Origin: CAYZWU01 sp964482235 | GTDB lineage: Bacteria > Planctomycetota > B15-G4 > CAYZWU01 | Assembly (NCBI GenBank): GCA_964482235.1 | Contig: CAYZWU010000030.1 | Span: 1-64,000 of the forward strand | Length of the DNA: 64,000 nucleotides | Reading direction: 5' to 3' | In this document: in pieces, positions 8,834-18,056 of the stretch | How positions within the stretch are numbered: position 1 is the first letter of the stretch | How the letters are laid out: the number at the start of each line of letters is the position of its first letter | Made by a program: the position numbers and the translations under genes | Notes under the pieces: model-generated | The model's database searches: none | Seen by the model: only the letters and a program-made list of their open reading frames with translations | What the model was told of the DNA's origin: nothing

Positions 8834-10474
8834 ATGGGGAAAGAATACGAAGAGTGGCTTTCAGGCAGCTATCAGCCGGCAATGGACAGGGTGAAGGGAA
8901 AGAGCCCGCGCCGGCCCGAGACCTCGTCGGGATACGTTCCCGATCCTCTCTACCTGCCCCGCGACGAGGAGGAGGCGGCGCGCCTCGGCTTTCCGGGACA
9001 TTTCCCGTTCCTGCGGGGAATCTATCCCTCCATGTACAGGGGGAGGTTCTGGACGATGCGCCAGTATGCCGGGTTCTCCTCGGCCGAGGAAACGAACCGC
9101 CGGTTTCGCTACCTCCTCGAGCAGGGGCAGACCGGGCTTTCCGTGGCCTTCGACCTGCCCACGCAGATCGGCTTCGATCCCGATGATCCGGTCTCCGAGG
9201 GCGAGGTGGGCAAGGTGGGGGTCTCCATCGCCACCCTCGACGACCTCGACCGCCTCCTCGACGGGATTCCCCTGGACAAGGTCTCGATCTCGATGACGAT
9301 CAATGCCACTGCCTCGATCCTGCTGGCCATGCTGGCGGCGCTGGCCGAGCGGCGCGGCGTCGATCCCGCCTCGCTGCGCGGGACGATCCAGAACGACATC
9401 CTCAAGGAGTACGTCGCCAGGGGCACCTACCGTTTTCCCGTGGCGCCGTCGATGCGCCTGATCACCGACATCTTCCGCTTCACCCGGGAGGATCTGCCGC
9501 GCTTCAATCCGATCTCGATCTCGGGCTACCACATGCGGGAGGCCGGGTGCACCGCCGTACAGGAGATCGCCTTCACCCTGGCCAACGGCATCGCCTACGT
9601 GGAAGCGGCTCTCGACGCCGGCCTCGACGTGGACTCCTTTGCCGGCAGGCTCTCCTTCTTCTTCAACGCCCACAACAACTTCCTGGAAGAAGTGGCCAAG
9701 TTCCGCGCCGCCCGCCGGCTCTGGGCAGCGATCATGAAGGAGCGCTTCCAGGCGAAGGACGAGAAGTCGATGATGCTTCGGTTCCACACCCAGACGGCCG
9801 GCTCCACGCTCACCGCGGTCCAGCCGGAAGTGAACGTGGTGCGCGTCACGCTCCAGGCCCTGGCCGCCGTCCTGGGCGGCACCCAGTCGCTGCACACCAA
9901 CTCGATGGACGAGGCGCTGGCCCTCCCATCGGAGAAGTCGGCCCGCATCGCGCTCCGCACGCAGCAGGTCATCGGTCTCGAGAGCGGCGTCACCGACACG
10001 GCCGATCCGCTCGGCGGCGCACCCTACGTGGAAGCGCTCACCGACCGGCTCGAGCAGGAGGCGCGCGGGATCATCGACGGGATCGACAAGAAGGGCGGCG
10101 CGGTCAAGGCGGTGGAGAGCGGCTACGTGGCCGCCGAGATCGCCGCGGCGGCGTACAAGATCCAGATGGCCCAGGAGTCCGGCGAGGAAGTCGTGGTGGG
10201 CGTCAACCGCTTTCAGGTGGACGAGCCTCCGGTGCAGGACCTCCTCAGGGTGGACGACTCGCTGCGGCGCGAGAGGATAGCCCAGCTGGAAGAATCCCGG
10301 AAGGCGCGGGATGGCGCGAGCTGCGGGGAGGCGCTGGATCGGCTGGAAGCCCGTGCCCGCGATGAGGCATCGACCCTCATGCCCGCCCTGACCGATGCCG
10401 TGAAGGCGGGCGCCTCGATCGGCGAGATCTGCGCCGCGCTGGAAAAGGTCTTCGGCCGGTTCCGGGCGAGCTGA
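8834..10474 (+). CDS. mcmA: Methylmalonyl-CoA mutase, large (catalytic) subunit
   Basis: Catalyses the B12-dependent rearrangement between succinyl-CoA and (R)-methylmalonyl-CoA. The 546 residues are the substrate-binding barrel: MRQYAGFSSAEETNRR (75-90) with Tyr78 as in methylmalonyl rather than isobutyryl mutases, GLSVAFDLPTQIG, TIQNDILKEY, SISGYHMREAGC, HTQTAGSTLTAVQPEVN, and NSMDEALALPSE. There is no B12-binding DxHxxG domain, so a separate small subunit must exist; it is not in this window. GGAG lies about 10 nt before the ATG. First of five same-direction genes (8834-14651) for propionyl-/methylmalonyl-CoA conversion. No MeaB chaperone is seen nearby. Confidence 0.93.
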   Translation: MGKEYEEWLSGSYQPAMDRVKGKSPRRPETSSGYVPDPLYLPRDEEEAARLGFPGHFPFLRGIYPSMYRGRFWTMRQYAGFSSAEETNRRFRYLLEQGQTGLSVAFDLPTQIGFDPDDPVSEGEVGKVGVSIATLDDLDRLLDGIPLDKVSISMTINATASILLAMLAALAERRGVDPASLRGTIQNDILKEYVARGTYRFPVAPSMRLITDIFRFTREDLPRFNPISISGYHMREAGCTAVQEIAFTLANGIAYVEAALDAGLDVDSFAGRLSFFFNAHNNFLEEVAKFRAARRLWAAIMKERFQAKDEKSMMLRFHTQTAGSTLTAVQPEVNVVRVTLQALAAVLGGTQSLHTNSMDEALALPSEKSARIALRTQQVIGLESGVTDTADPLGGAPYVEALTDRLEQEARGIIDGIDKKGGAVKAVESGYVAAEIAAAAYKIQMAQESGEEVVVGVNRFQVDEPPVQDLLRVDDSLRRERIAQLEESRKARDGASCGEALDRLEARARDEASTLMPALTDAVKAGASIGEICAALEKVFGRFRAS

Positions 10475-10530
10475 TCCCGGACCGGCGGACGCTCTGTCAA
10501 AGCTCCCAGGAAAATCAGGAGAAGGATCAA

Positions 10531-10929
10531 ATGGTAGATTCGCTGGACCACGTGGCCATCGCCGTCCGATCGATCGACGAGGCGCTTCCCTTCTACAGGG
10601 ATGTCCTCGGACTCGACCTGCTCGGCTTCGAGGAGGTTCCCACGCAGAAGATCAAGGTGGCCGTGCTTTCCGCCGGCCAGACCCGCATCGAGCTTCTCGA
10701 GCCGGTCTCCCCCGAGAGCCCTGTCCAGAAGTATCTCGACAAGAACGGCGAGGGGCTCCACCACATCGCCTTCAGGTCGGACGGGATCGAGGCGGAGCTC
10801 GATCGACTCGACAGGGCCGGCATCCGGCTCGTGGACCGGTCGCCCCGCCCCGGCGCCGAGGGCGCCCGGATCGCCTTTCTCCATCCCAAGGCAACGGGCA
10901 AGGTCCTGATCGAGCTGGTGGAGCGTTGA
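10531..10929 (+). CDS. mce: Methylmalonyl-CoA epimerase
   Basis: Interconverts (R)- and (S)-methylmalonyl-CoA, linking the mutase upstream to the carboxylase downstream. The 132-residue vicinal-oxygen-chelate (glyoxalase) protein has metal-ligand candidates His7 (LDHVAI), His77/His78 (GEGLHHIAF) and Glu128 (VLIELVER) in the expected places, plus FYRDVLGL near residue 21. AGGAGAAGGA precedes the ATG. The 129-bp gap to the next gene may carry a secondary promoter but I see only weak boxes. Confidence 0.93.
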   Translation: MVDSLDHVAIAVRSIDEALPFYRDVLGLDLLGFEEVPTQKIKVAVLSAGQTRIELLEPVSPESPVQKYLDKNGEGLHHIAFRSDGIEAELDRLDRAGIRLVDRSPRPGAEGARIAFLHPKATGKVLIELVER

Positions 10930-11058
10930 ACTCGGCCCATCGGCATTGCATTCGACGGAACCAGTGGGTAAGATCCGTGATTCACATAGGATGTAGTTGA
11001 AGAAGAACCGGCTGCCGACTCGACCTCGTGCAGCCTTTCGATTCGGTTGGAAGGTAAG

Positions 11059-12603
11059 ATGTCCTCCAGACAAAAGACACTCGAAGAGAAGAACAGGGCC
11101 GCCCTTCTCGGCGGCGGCGAGAAGAGAATCAAGGCCCAGCACGACAAGGGAAAGCTCACGGCGCGCGAGAGGGTCGACCTTCTGCTCGACGAGAGCTCGT
11201 TCAACGAGATCGATCGCTTCGCGGCCCACCGCACGACCGACTTCGGGATGGGGGACAAGAAGATCCCGGGCGACGGCGTGGTGACGGGATACGGCACCAT
11301 CGACGGCCGCCGGGTCTACGTCTTCTCCCAGGATTTCACCGTCTTCGGCGGCTCGCTCGGCGAGGCCCACGCGCGGAAGATCTGCAAGATCATGGACATG
11401 GCCATGAAGGTTGGCGTGCCGGTGATCGGCCTCAACGATTCGGGCGGCGCCCGGATCCAGGAAGGGGTGATCTCCCTCGGCGGCTATGCCGACATCTTCC
11501 TGCGCAACACCCTGGCCTCGGGCGTGGTGCCCCAGCTTTCGGCCATCATGGGGCCCTGCGCCGGCGGCGCGGTCTACTCGCCGGCCATCACGGACTTCAT
11601 CTTCATGGTGGAGGAAACCTCCTACATGTACGTCACCGGTCCCCAGGTGGTGAAGACCGTGACGCACGAGGAGGTGACGCACGAGGAGCTCGGCGGCGCC
11701 ATGACGCACGCGTCCCGCTCCGGCGTGGCGCACTTCAGCGCCGGCTCGGACCTCGAGTGCCTGGCCAAGATGCGGAAGCTCTTCAGCTACCTGCCCCTGA
11801 ACAACATGGAGGATCCCCCGATCCTCGACACGGGCGACGATCCCGAGCGGCGCGACGAGAGCCTGAACAGCCTGATCCCGGAGAATCCGAACAAGCCCTA
11901 CGACATCAAGGACGTGATCCAGTCCGTTCTGGACAACGGCGATTTCATGGAGGTCCACGAGCATTATGCGAGGAACCTCGTGGTGGGTTTCGGGAGGATC
12001 GACGGGCGCTCCGTCGGAATCCTGGCCAACCAGCCCGCCGTGCTGGCCGGAACGCTCGACATCGATTCGTCGCTCAAGGGGGCGCGCTTCGTCCGCTTCT
12101 GCGACTGCTTCAACATCCCCCTGATCACCTTCGAGGATGTTCCCGGCTTCCTTCCCGGAACGAACCAGGAGTATGGCGGGATCATCAAGCACGGGGCCAA
12201 GCTGCTCTACGCCTACTGCGAGGCCACCGTTCCCAAGATCACGGTAATCACCCGCAAGGCCTACGGCGGCGCCTACGACGTGCTCTCGTCCAAGCACATC
12301 CGCGGCGACATGAACTTCGCCTGGCCCTCGGCGGAGATCGCCGTCATGGGGCCCGACGGGGCGGTGAAGATCATCTTCAGGAGGGAGATCGAAGAGGCGG
12401 AGGACAAGAAGGCGGCCGAGGAGAAGCTGGTGAACGAGTACAGGGAAAGGTTCGCCAACCCTTACATCGCCGCCGAGATGGGATACCTGGACGAGGTGAT
12501 CCTGCCGTCCGAGACGAGGTGGAAGCTCGTTTCCGCCCTGCGGCTCCTGGCCACGAAGAGAGAGAAGAATCCGCCGAAGAAGCATGGCAACATCCCGATC
12601 TGA
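11059..12603 (+). CDS. pccB: Acyl-CoA (propionyl-CoA) carboxylase, carboxyltransferase subunit
   Basis: Transfers CO2 from carboxybiotin to an acyl-CoA, here most probably propionyl-CoA given the neighbouring mutase and epimerase. The 514 residues contain N- and C-terminal crotonase-like halves: GKLTARERVDLLLD, FSQDFTVFGGSLGE, GLNDSGGARIQEGV, MGPCAGGAVYSPA, then in the second half FEDVPGFLPGTNQE, HGAKLLYAY, TVITRKAYGGAYDV and WPSAEIAVMGPDGAV. Start ATG at 11059, just after GGAAGG; an upstream in-frame TTG adds four residues without a better ribosome site. Substrate preference is inferred from context. Confidence 0.92.
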   Translation: MSSRQKTLEEKNRAALLGGGEKRIKAQHDKGKLTARERVDLLLDESSFNEIDRFAAHRTTDFGMGDKKIPGDGVVTGYGTIDGRRVYVFSQDFTVFGGSLGEAHARKICKIMDMAMKVGVPVIGLNDSGGARIQEGVISLGGYADIFLRNTLASGVVPQLSAIMGPCAGGAVYSPAITDFIFMVEETSYMYVTGPQVVKTVTHEEVTHEELGGAMTHASRSGVAHFSAGSDLECLAKMRKLFSYLPLNNMEDPPILDTGDDPERRDESLNSLIPENPNKPYDIKDVIQSVLDNGDFMEVHEHYARNLVVGFGRIDGRSVGILANQPAVLAGTLDIDSSLKGARFVRFCDCFNIPLITFEDVPGFLPGTNQEYGGIIKHGAKLLYAYCEATVPKITVITRKAYGGAYDVLSSKHIRGDMNFAWPSAEIAVMGPDGAVKIIFRREIEEAEDKKAAEEKLVNEYRERFANPYIAAEMGYLDEVILPSETRWKLVSALRLLATKREKNPPKKHGNIPI

Positions 12604-12642
12604 GACCGGATCGAGTCAAGTCGTTAGAGGCAAGGAAAGCCC

Positions 12643-14154
12643 ATGGTGTTCAAGAAAGTGCTGATCGCGAACAGAGGTGAGATCGCTCTCCGCGTCATCC
12701 GGTCGTGTCGCGAGATGGGCATCGAGTCGGTGGCCGTCTACTCCGAGGCGGACAGGGACAGCCTGCACGTCCGCTGGGCCGACGAGGCGTGGTGCATCGG
12801 TCCTCCTCCTTCGTCCGAATCGTATCTTTGCGCGGACAAGATCCTCGACGTGGCCAGGCGCTCCGGCGCCGAGGCGATCCATCCCGGCTACGGCTTCCTG
12901 GCCGAGAACGCCGGGTTTGCCGACGCCTGCGAGGAAGCCGGCTTCGTCTTCGTCGGCCCTCCCGGCAACGTCATCCGCGCTATGGGGGACAAGATCGAGG
13001 CGAGGCGGCTGATGAGCGGGGCCGACGTCCCGGTCATGCCCGGCACGGAAGGGGAGATCGCCACGATCGACGAGCTTAAGGCCACGGCGGAGTCCGTCGG
13101 CTTCCCGATGATGATCAAGGCGTCGGGCGGCGGCGGCGGAAAGGGGATCCGCATCGTCCACGAGGCCTCGGAGATGGAGAAGGCCTTCGACATGGCCCGG
13201 TCCGAGGCGGGCAAGGCCTTCGGCAATCCGACGGTCTACGTGGAGCGCTACCTGAAGAACCCCCGGCACATCGAGTTCCAGGTCATGGCGGACAACCATG
13301 GCAACGTGATCCACCTCTTCGAGAGGGAGTGCTCGATCCAGCGCCGCCACCAGAAGATCATCGAGGAGACACCGTCGCCCCTGGTGGATGAGAAGATGCG
13401 CCGGCAGATGGGTGATGTGGCGATCCGGGCCTGCACCTCGATCGGCTACCGCAATGCCGGGACGGTGGAGTTCCTGGTGGACGAGAATCGGAAATTCTAT
13501 TTTCTCGAGATGAACACGCGCCTCCAGGTGGAGCATCCGATCACCGAGCAGGTGACGGGGATCGACCTCGTACGCCTCCAGCTCGATATCGCCTCGGGCG
13601 TGCCGCTCTCGATCCGGCAGAGCGATCTGAAGCAGCGCGGCCACTCGATCGAGGCCCGGATCTGCGCCGAGGATGTGGCTTCGGGTTTCCTTCCCTCCAT
13701 CGGCCGCGTCACCAGCCTCGACATCCCCGGCGGATCGGGTGTCCGTCTCGACTCCGCGCTGTTCAAGGGCATGGACATCCCTGTCTACTACGATCCCATG
13801 CTGGCCAAGCTGGTGGTTCGCGGCGCGACGCGCGACAGGGCGATCGACAGGCTCAAGCGCTGCCTCGGCGAGCTTCACATCATCGGCGTCAGCACCAACG
13901 TCTCCTTCCTCCTGGCAATCCTGGAGACCAACGCTTTCCAGTCCGGTGCGTATCATACGGGATACGTGGAGGAGAGCCTGGACGGGATCTTGAAGAAAAC
14001 GGGTCCGGAGAAGAGCGAGAACATCGCCCTGGCCGCGGCGATTCTCTCCCACACCCAGAGAAAGCACAGGTCGCGGCAGCTCCAGGGGCGTAGCCAATCC
14101 GGCCTCTCGCCCTGGACGGCTGCCTTCAGGCCGGGGGAGCCGAGTCGATCATGA
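12643..14154 (+). CDS. accC: Biotin carboxylase subunit of the acyl-CoA carboxylase
   Basis: ATP-dependent carboxylation of the biotin carried by the protein encoded just downstream. The 503 residues show the whole ATP-grasp enzyme: KVLIANRGEIALRVIRSCRE at the N terminus, IHPGYGFLAENA, KASGGGGGKGIRIV, ECSIQRRHQKIIEE, EFLVDENRKFYFLEMN and RLQVEHPITEQVTG. It is about 50 residues longer than a stand-alone AccC (about 450), with a basic tail after residue 455 that has no domain I recognise. AAGGAAA precedes the ATG. Its TGA overlaps the start of the biotin-carrier gene (ATGA), so the two are probably translationally coupled. Could also serve acetyl-CoA carboxylase. Confidence 0.92.
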   Translation: MVFKKVLIANRGEIALRVIRSCREMGIESVAVYSEADRDSLHVRWADEAWCIGPPPSSESYLCADKILDVARRSGAEAIHPGYGFLAENAGFADACEEAGFVFVGPPGNVIRAMGDKIEARRLMSGADVPVMPGTEGEIATIDELKATAESVGFPMMIKASGGGGGKGIRIVHEASEMEKAFDMARSEAGKAFGNPTVYVERYLKNPRHIEFQVMADNHGNVIHLFERECSIQRRHQKIIEETPSPLVDEKMRRQMGDVAIRACTSIGYRNAGTVEFLVDENRKFYFLEMNTRLQVEHPITEQVTGIDLVRLQLDIASGVPLSIRQSDLKQRGHSIEARICAEDVASGFLPSIGRVTSLDIPGGSGVRLDSALFKGMDIPVYYDPMLAKLVVRGATRDRAIDRLKRCLGELHIIGVSTNVSFLLAILETNAFQSGAYHTGYVEESLDGILKKTGPEKSENIALAAAILSHTQRKHRSRQLQGRSQSGLSPWTAAFRPGEPSRS

Positions 14155-14651
14155 AGTACTACGTCACGATGAACGACCGGGAGACCGAAGTCGATATCCG
14201 CGAAGAGAAGGGAGAGGTCCTGGGCACGCTGGATGGAAAGACATACCGTCTGCACTGTTCGGTGGTGGAGCCCGGTTCCAAGTACTCCGTCCTGATCGGC
14301 CACGAATCGCTCAACGTGACGGTCAATCCGCTGGCTTCCGAGCTGGCCATGGTCATTTCAGGCCACCTCTACAGCACGCGGGTGCTGGACGAGCGGGAGC
14401 GAGGGGCCCTGGCCCTGGAAAAGACGTGCGAGCAGAAGGGCGGCGTGGAGAAGAGCGTGATGCCCGGCATCGTGCGCAAGATCTTCGTGGCCGAGGGCGA
14501 CGAGGTGGAGGCCGGATCGCCGCTCCTCATCCTCGAGGCGATGAAGATGGAGAACGAGATCGTTGCCAGCGGCGTGGGTATTGTGTCGAAAGTGCATATC
14601 AAGCAAGGAGATGCGGTCAACTCGAACGACCCGCTCGTGACGATAGGGTAG
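14151..14651 (+). CDS. Biotin carboxyl carrier protein
   Basis: 166 residues. The last 70 form a biotinyl/lipoyl domain with EAMKMEN (129-135); Lys132 is the biotinylation site. The N-terminal ~95 residues resemble the linker that holds carrier domains to acyl-CoA carboxylases. Its start overlaps the biotin carboxylase stop by 4 bp. Together with the two preceding genes it completes a three-polypeptide acyl-CoA carboxylase, unlike the two-chain (alpha/beta) enzymes in which carboxylase and carrier are fused. Confidence 0.92.
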   Translation: MKYYVTMNDRETEVDIREEKGEVLGTLDGKTYRLHCSVVEPGSKYSVLIGHESLNVTVNPLASELAMVISGHLYSTRVLDERERGALALEKTCEQKGGVEKSVMPGIVRKIFVAEGDEVEAGSPLLILEAMKMENEIVASGVGIVSKVHIKQGDAVNSNDPLVTIG

Positions 14652-14674
14652 GATCCGCTCCCAGGATTCCTTTT

Positions 14675-14695
14675 GATGATTTTGCTGAAATCATC
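14675..14695. repeat. Short inverted repeat after the biotin-carrier gene
   Basis: Perfect 8-bp arms GATGATTT (14675-14682) and AAATCATC (14688-14695) with a 5-nt loop, starting 24 bp after the biotin-carrier stop. AT-rich stem without a clean T run, so at best a weak terminator of the five-gene block. Confidence 0.4.
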
Positions 14696-14832
14696 GGAAC
14701 CGGGGAGAAAGAGAACCGTCTAAGAGTTATTACGTTGTTGACGGATCGAATTATTTCAGCTAATCCGGCGTTTTCCCGATGAATTGCCGGACGAAAATAA
14801 CTGCCGAATATACCATTTGAAAGGTTCTGCAA

Positions 14833-16881
14833 ATGTTCTGGTCACTAAAATCTGTCCTGTTTGTCCTGCTGGTCCTTTTCATTCCTGCAACCGCTCCATG
14901 CTTTGCAACGGAGTGCGTTCCCGAGGCTGCTTCCCTGGCTGTAGCCGATCAGCCGGGCACGAGCCAGGATACGGGCGATGATCCCGTGAAGAAGCCCCAG
15001 GAAGATCCGAAGAAGAAGGACGAGGAGACCAAGAAGGGCAAGCTGGAGCGCCTCAAGAAGGGCGACAAGAATTCCGGCGGAAAGAAGCCCAGGCTCGTCA
15101 AGCCGAAGACCTCGGATCCGGCGACGAGGAAGCAGCGCCAGGCGACGCGAGCCAAGCAGGAGCCGAAGGTCGTCGAGGATATCGTGGCTTTCCGGCAGGA
15201 GCCTGCCACCATGACGACCAAGCTGGAAGAGCGCTTCAAGCTCGATCTCTCGGACGTGAATTACGACGCTCCGATCATCGCGACGATCAACGGCGAGAAG
15301 ATCACGCGGGAGATGTTCCGGATGAACGTGGTCGATTCGGTGGGGGCGCTGGAAGTCGACCGCTTCACCACGGCGTTGCTCACCGAGATCATCAAGGAGA
15401 AGCTGATCGCCGAGGGAGCCGACCCGAGCCTGTTCGACGTTCCCGACAAGATGGTCGAGGACGACATCCAGACCCAGGTCATGATGGCCAAGCAGCAGGA
15501 CCGGACCGGGAAGTTCGACGAGGAGACGTGGAAGTCCCAGATCGCGTCCACCTTCGGCTGGGATCGATTCGTGGCCATGACGCGGTCCAATCTCGCTTTC
15601 GGCGTGGCCTACCTGCCGGAGATCGAGCCCGCTCCCGAGGAGACGCTCAAGGAAGACGATCCCGTCTCCACCGGCGAGGCCTTCGCCAAGCCGGGCGAAG
15701 AGGTGGAAGTGCCCATCGATCCCTCCCTTCCCGTTGACAAGGATTTCCAGGGGAAGGAGGTCAACATCCACATGCCCCTCCATACCTGGAAGATGCTCGA
15801 TCGCAGCGATCAGGACCGCAATCTGAGGGATATCATCAACAAGGCCTACAGGATGAAGAGCCCTCTCGGGGGCTTCATGCGGCCCCACTACATCAGGATG
15901 GTCCAGGAGGCGGTGGTCGCCAAGACCGAGATCATCTATCACACGTCCGGCAAGCTTCCCGAAGGCGTCTACATGAGCGTCGGCGGCAAGAACATTCTCC
16001 TCGACGAGATCTATTCGATCGTGACGGGCCGGTTCCGCCCCGAGGACCGGGAGCTCGTGCTCAAGGAGATGCTGGTCTACAAGGCCATGGACAGGGATCT
16101 GAAGGCGAAGGGCTACTACCCGACGGAGGAGGATTTCGAGGCCGCCTTCACGGAGCACGAGAAGACCTACGAGGGCAGCCTTTTTCCTCTCCGGTTCATC
16201 ATGCGGATCAACGGCTATCTCTCCAAGGAGAACTACAGGAAGATGTACCTCCGCCGGCACGGCTTCGAGAGCATGCTCAAGGGCGAGGGCAAGTTCACCG
16301 ACGAGTGCCTCCAGGGCTTCTTCCAGAAGAGCGGCCGGCTCTTCTATCAGAACGGCGGCGTGAAGGTGCAGCTGATCTTCATCGGCGCCTTCGACCACAA
16401 GGAACGGAAGATGCGCGAGGACGGCTTCGCCTATGCGAAGAGTGAGATGGACAAGGCCCTGAAGGAGCTCGCGGAGCCCGGTGCCGATTTCCTCACCGTC
16501 GCCAAGAAGTACGAGAACCCGAAGGGGACCTACACGACCTGCGATTTCGATTACCTGAGCCGCAACGATCTCCGTTCCACCTTCGACGAGAAGACGAAGA
16601 CGATCCTGAGCGAGGGATACAGCCTGGCGGACGACATCTTCTACAACAAGAAGGATGGCGACATCGTCGGTCCTCTCATGGTGATGCGCGGCGATTTCGG
16701 TGTGCCCGTGTTCAAGGGCGCCTACCTTGCAAAGGTCGTGAGCTACCGGACGATGCAGGATCTCAGGCCCTTCGAGGACAGCCGTCCCATGGTGGAGATG
16801 GATTACGTGGATCTCGGATTCCTCCGCTGGTCGTCCAAGGTCCTGGCGGACTCCGAGATCGTCCTGTCCAGGAATTCGTGA
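14833..16881 (+). CDS. Exported SurA/PpiC-like peptidyl-prolyl isomerase or foldase
   Basis: 682 residues with a signal peptide (hydrophobic SVLFVLLVLFIPA, residues 7-19), so exported to the periplasm. Residues about 30-115 form a Lys/Glu/Pro-rich linker. A SurA-N/trigger-factor-like chaperone segment starts near 137 (PIIATINGEKITREMF), followed by a helical region. The C-terminal ~170 residues look parvulin-like: KVQLIFIGAF, GADFLTVAKKYEN, then a segment ending in GVPVFKGAYLAKVV in the place of the usual final strand. Middle residues 270-450 match no family I know. AAAGG precedes the ATG. Folding of outer-membrane or secreted proteins is the likely job; isomerase activity is uncertain because the parvulin core is diverged. 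Confidence 0.7.
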   Translation: MFWSLKSVLFVLLVLFIPATAPCFATECVPEAASLAVADQPGTSQDTGDDPVKKPQEDPKKKDEETKKGKLERLKKGDKNSGGKKPRLVKPKTSDPATRKQRQATRAKQEPKVVEDIVAFRQEPATMTTKLEERFKLDLSDVNYDAPIIATINGEKITREMFRMNVVDSVGALEVDRFTTALLTEIIKEKLIAEGADPSLFDVPDKMVEDDIQTQVMMAKQQDRTGKFDEETWKSQIASTFGWDRFVAMTRSNLAFGVAYLPEIEPAPEETLKEDDPVSTGEAFAKPGEEVEVPIDPSLPVDKDFQGKEVNIHMPLHTWKMLDRSDQDRNLRDIINKAYRMKSPLGGFMRPHYIRMVQEAVVAKTEIIYHTSGKLPEGVYMSVGGKNILLDEIYSIVTGRFRPEDRELVLKEMLVYKAMDRDLKAKGYYPTEEDFEAAFTEHEKTYEGSLFPLRFIMRINGYLSKENYRKMYLRRHGFESMLKGEGKFTDECLQGFFQKSGRLFYQNGGVKVQLIFIGAFDHKERKMREDGFAYAKSEMDKALKELAEPGADFLTVAKKYENPKGTYTTCDFDYLSRNDLRSTFDEKTKTILSEGYSLADDIFYNKKDGDIVGPLMVMRGDFGVPVFKGAYLAKVVSYRTMQDLRPFEDSRPMVEMDYVDLGFLRWSSKVLADSEIVLSRNS

Positions 16882-16900
16882 CTCGGGACGGAAAACAGAC

Positions 16901-17668
16901 GTGACCGCTGAAACGGGCTTCTGGTATCTCTCCGATTCGGGAGCCCGCCATCCCCACGACAACATGGCGCTCGACGAGGCGCTGCTCCATCTGCCTGCCG
17001 GGCATCCGGTGGTGCTCCGGTTCTACGACTGGAATCCTCCCGGCCTGTCCCTCGGCTACTTCCAGAAGCACGACGAACCGCCGGGACCCGACGCCGCGCG
17101 GTATGGCGCCGTGCTGACGCGTCGCAGCACGGGCGGCGGCGCGATCCTTCATGCAGGCGAGATCACCTTCTCCATCGCCGGCGACGAGGGGCGTGCACCG
17201 TTCAACGGCACGATCGAGAGCTCCTACCACCTGATCCACGACGCCATCGCCAAGGGCCTGCAAGAGCTCGGCATCACGGCCCGCCTGCGGGAGAGCCGCC
17301 GGATCGACCAGGGCAGCGAGCCCGAGGCCGGGCGGTGCTTCTACAAGGTGACGGGCTACGATCTCGTGGCAAGGGGCCGCAAGCTGGTCGGCTCGGCCCA
17401 GCGCCGAACGGGCGGCCGCGTGATCCACCACGGCACCATCCCCATCGACCCGAATCCCATGACCCCGGCCTCGGCATCGGTGCGCGAACTGGCAAAAGCT
17501 GATATTCCGCCGGAACGGAAGGCAATCCAGCAAGTGATCTGCGAGGGATTCGAAAAGGTCTTCAAGATCCGCCTGGAGAAGTGGCAACCGGGATTAGATG
17601 TCGAACAGGAAGCCGCCCGCCTGGCAGCGGAAAAATACGCCACCGACCCCTGGATTCGCCGTCGCTGA
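16901..17668 (+). CDS. lplA: Lipoate-protein ligase A family protein
   Basis: Attaches lipoate to lipoyl domains. The 255 residues belong to the biotin/lipoate ligase fold: NMALDEALL near the N terminus, RFYDWNPPGLSLGYFQ, the family signature RRSTGGGAILH, then CFYKVTGYDLVARGRKLVGSAQ with the catalytic-type lysine, and HHGTIPID. GTG start at 16901, 20 bp after the previous stop; an internal ATG (16963) would remove the conserved N terminus. Only one adjacent substrate is visible: GcvH on the opposite strand (21.4 kb). Could instead be an octanoyltransferase of the LipM/LipL branch. Confidence 0.85.
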   Translation: MTAETGFWYLSDSGARHPHDNMALDEALLHLPAGHPVVLRFYDWNPPGLSLGYFQKHDEPPGPDAARYGAVLTRRSTGGGAILHAGEITFSIAGDEGRAPFNGTIESSYHLIHDAIAKGLQELGITARLRESRRIDQGSEPEAGRCFYKVTGYDLVARGRKLVGSAQRRTGGRVIHHGTIPIDPNPMTPASASVRELAKADIPPERKAIQQVICEGFEKVFKIRLEKWQPGLDVEQEAARLAAEKYATDPWIRRR

Positions 17669-17709
17669 TAACCTATCGGACTTTTGTCGTCCGGACGCCT
17701 ACCCTGGCT

Positions 17710-17791
17710 CGAGGTGGTCGAAATTTTGCTCCCTCAGGCATTCTTTCCTGCGGAAAGAATGAAGTCGGTCGCAAGAATCCCGACCACCTCG
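17710..17791. repeat. Nested inverted repeat I in the lplA-gcvPB gap
   Basis: Outer perfect 11-bp arms at 17710-17720 and 17781-17791 enclose a perfect 10-bp hairpin, 17739-17748 and 17752-17761, with a 3-nt loop. The segments between the arms also partly pair, giving an imperfect hairpin of about 82 nt. No T run at either end. Confidence 0.75.
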
Positions 17792-17950
17792 ATCCGTGCA
17801 AGCTCCCTGCGCGTCAACCGAGTCCGACAGGTTTTCTTCTTCTCAATAATTATTTTGGAAGGAACGGCGCACAACTCTCCCTCTGTCCCACTGCAAATGA
17901 GCAGACCAGTCTGCAAACAATCTTTGTCAGGCCCTGAAGGCGCACCCAAT

Positions 17951-18031
17951 CCGGTCTTGAGCGGTTCGTTCCCTGTCTTTAAAGGGCCGTCCCCGGCCCG
18001 TCCAGACAGGGAACGGACTGCTCAAGACCGG
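17951..18031. repeat. Nested inverted repeat II in the lplA-gcvPB gap
   Basis: 28-bp arms at 17951-17978 and 18004-18031 match at 26 of 28 positions; both mismatches would be G-U pairs or wobble-compatible in RNA. Inside the 25-nt loop lies a second stem, GGGCCG (17984-17989) with CGGCCC (17994-17999). A further 6-bp palindromic hairpin (GCAGAC/GTCTGC) lies near 17900. The gap 17669-18056 holds no gene that I can support. Confidence 0.8.
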
Positions 18032-18056
18032 CCCGTAGGCCCCCTGTCGATCATCT

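Noticed and set aside
17734..17949. Small minus-strand frame ending in a plausible peptide (VVGILATDFILSAGKNA)
   Set aside because: It lies within the palindrome-rich gap, has no ribosome site, and its peptide arises from one arm of an inverted repeat.
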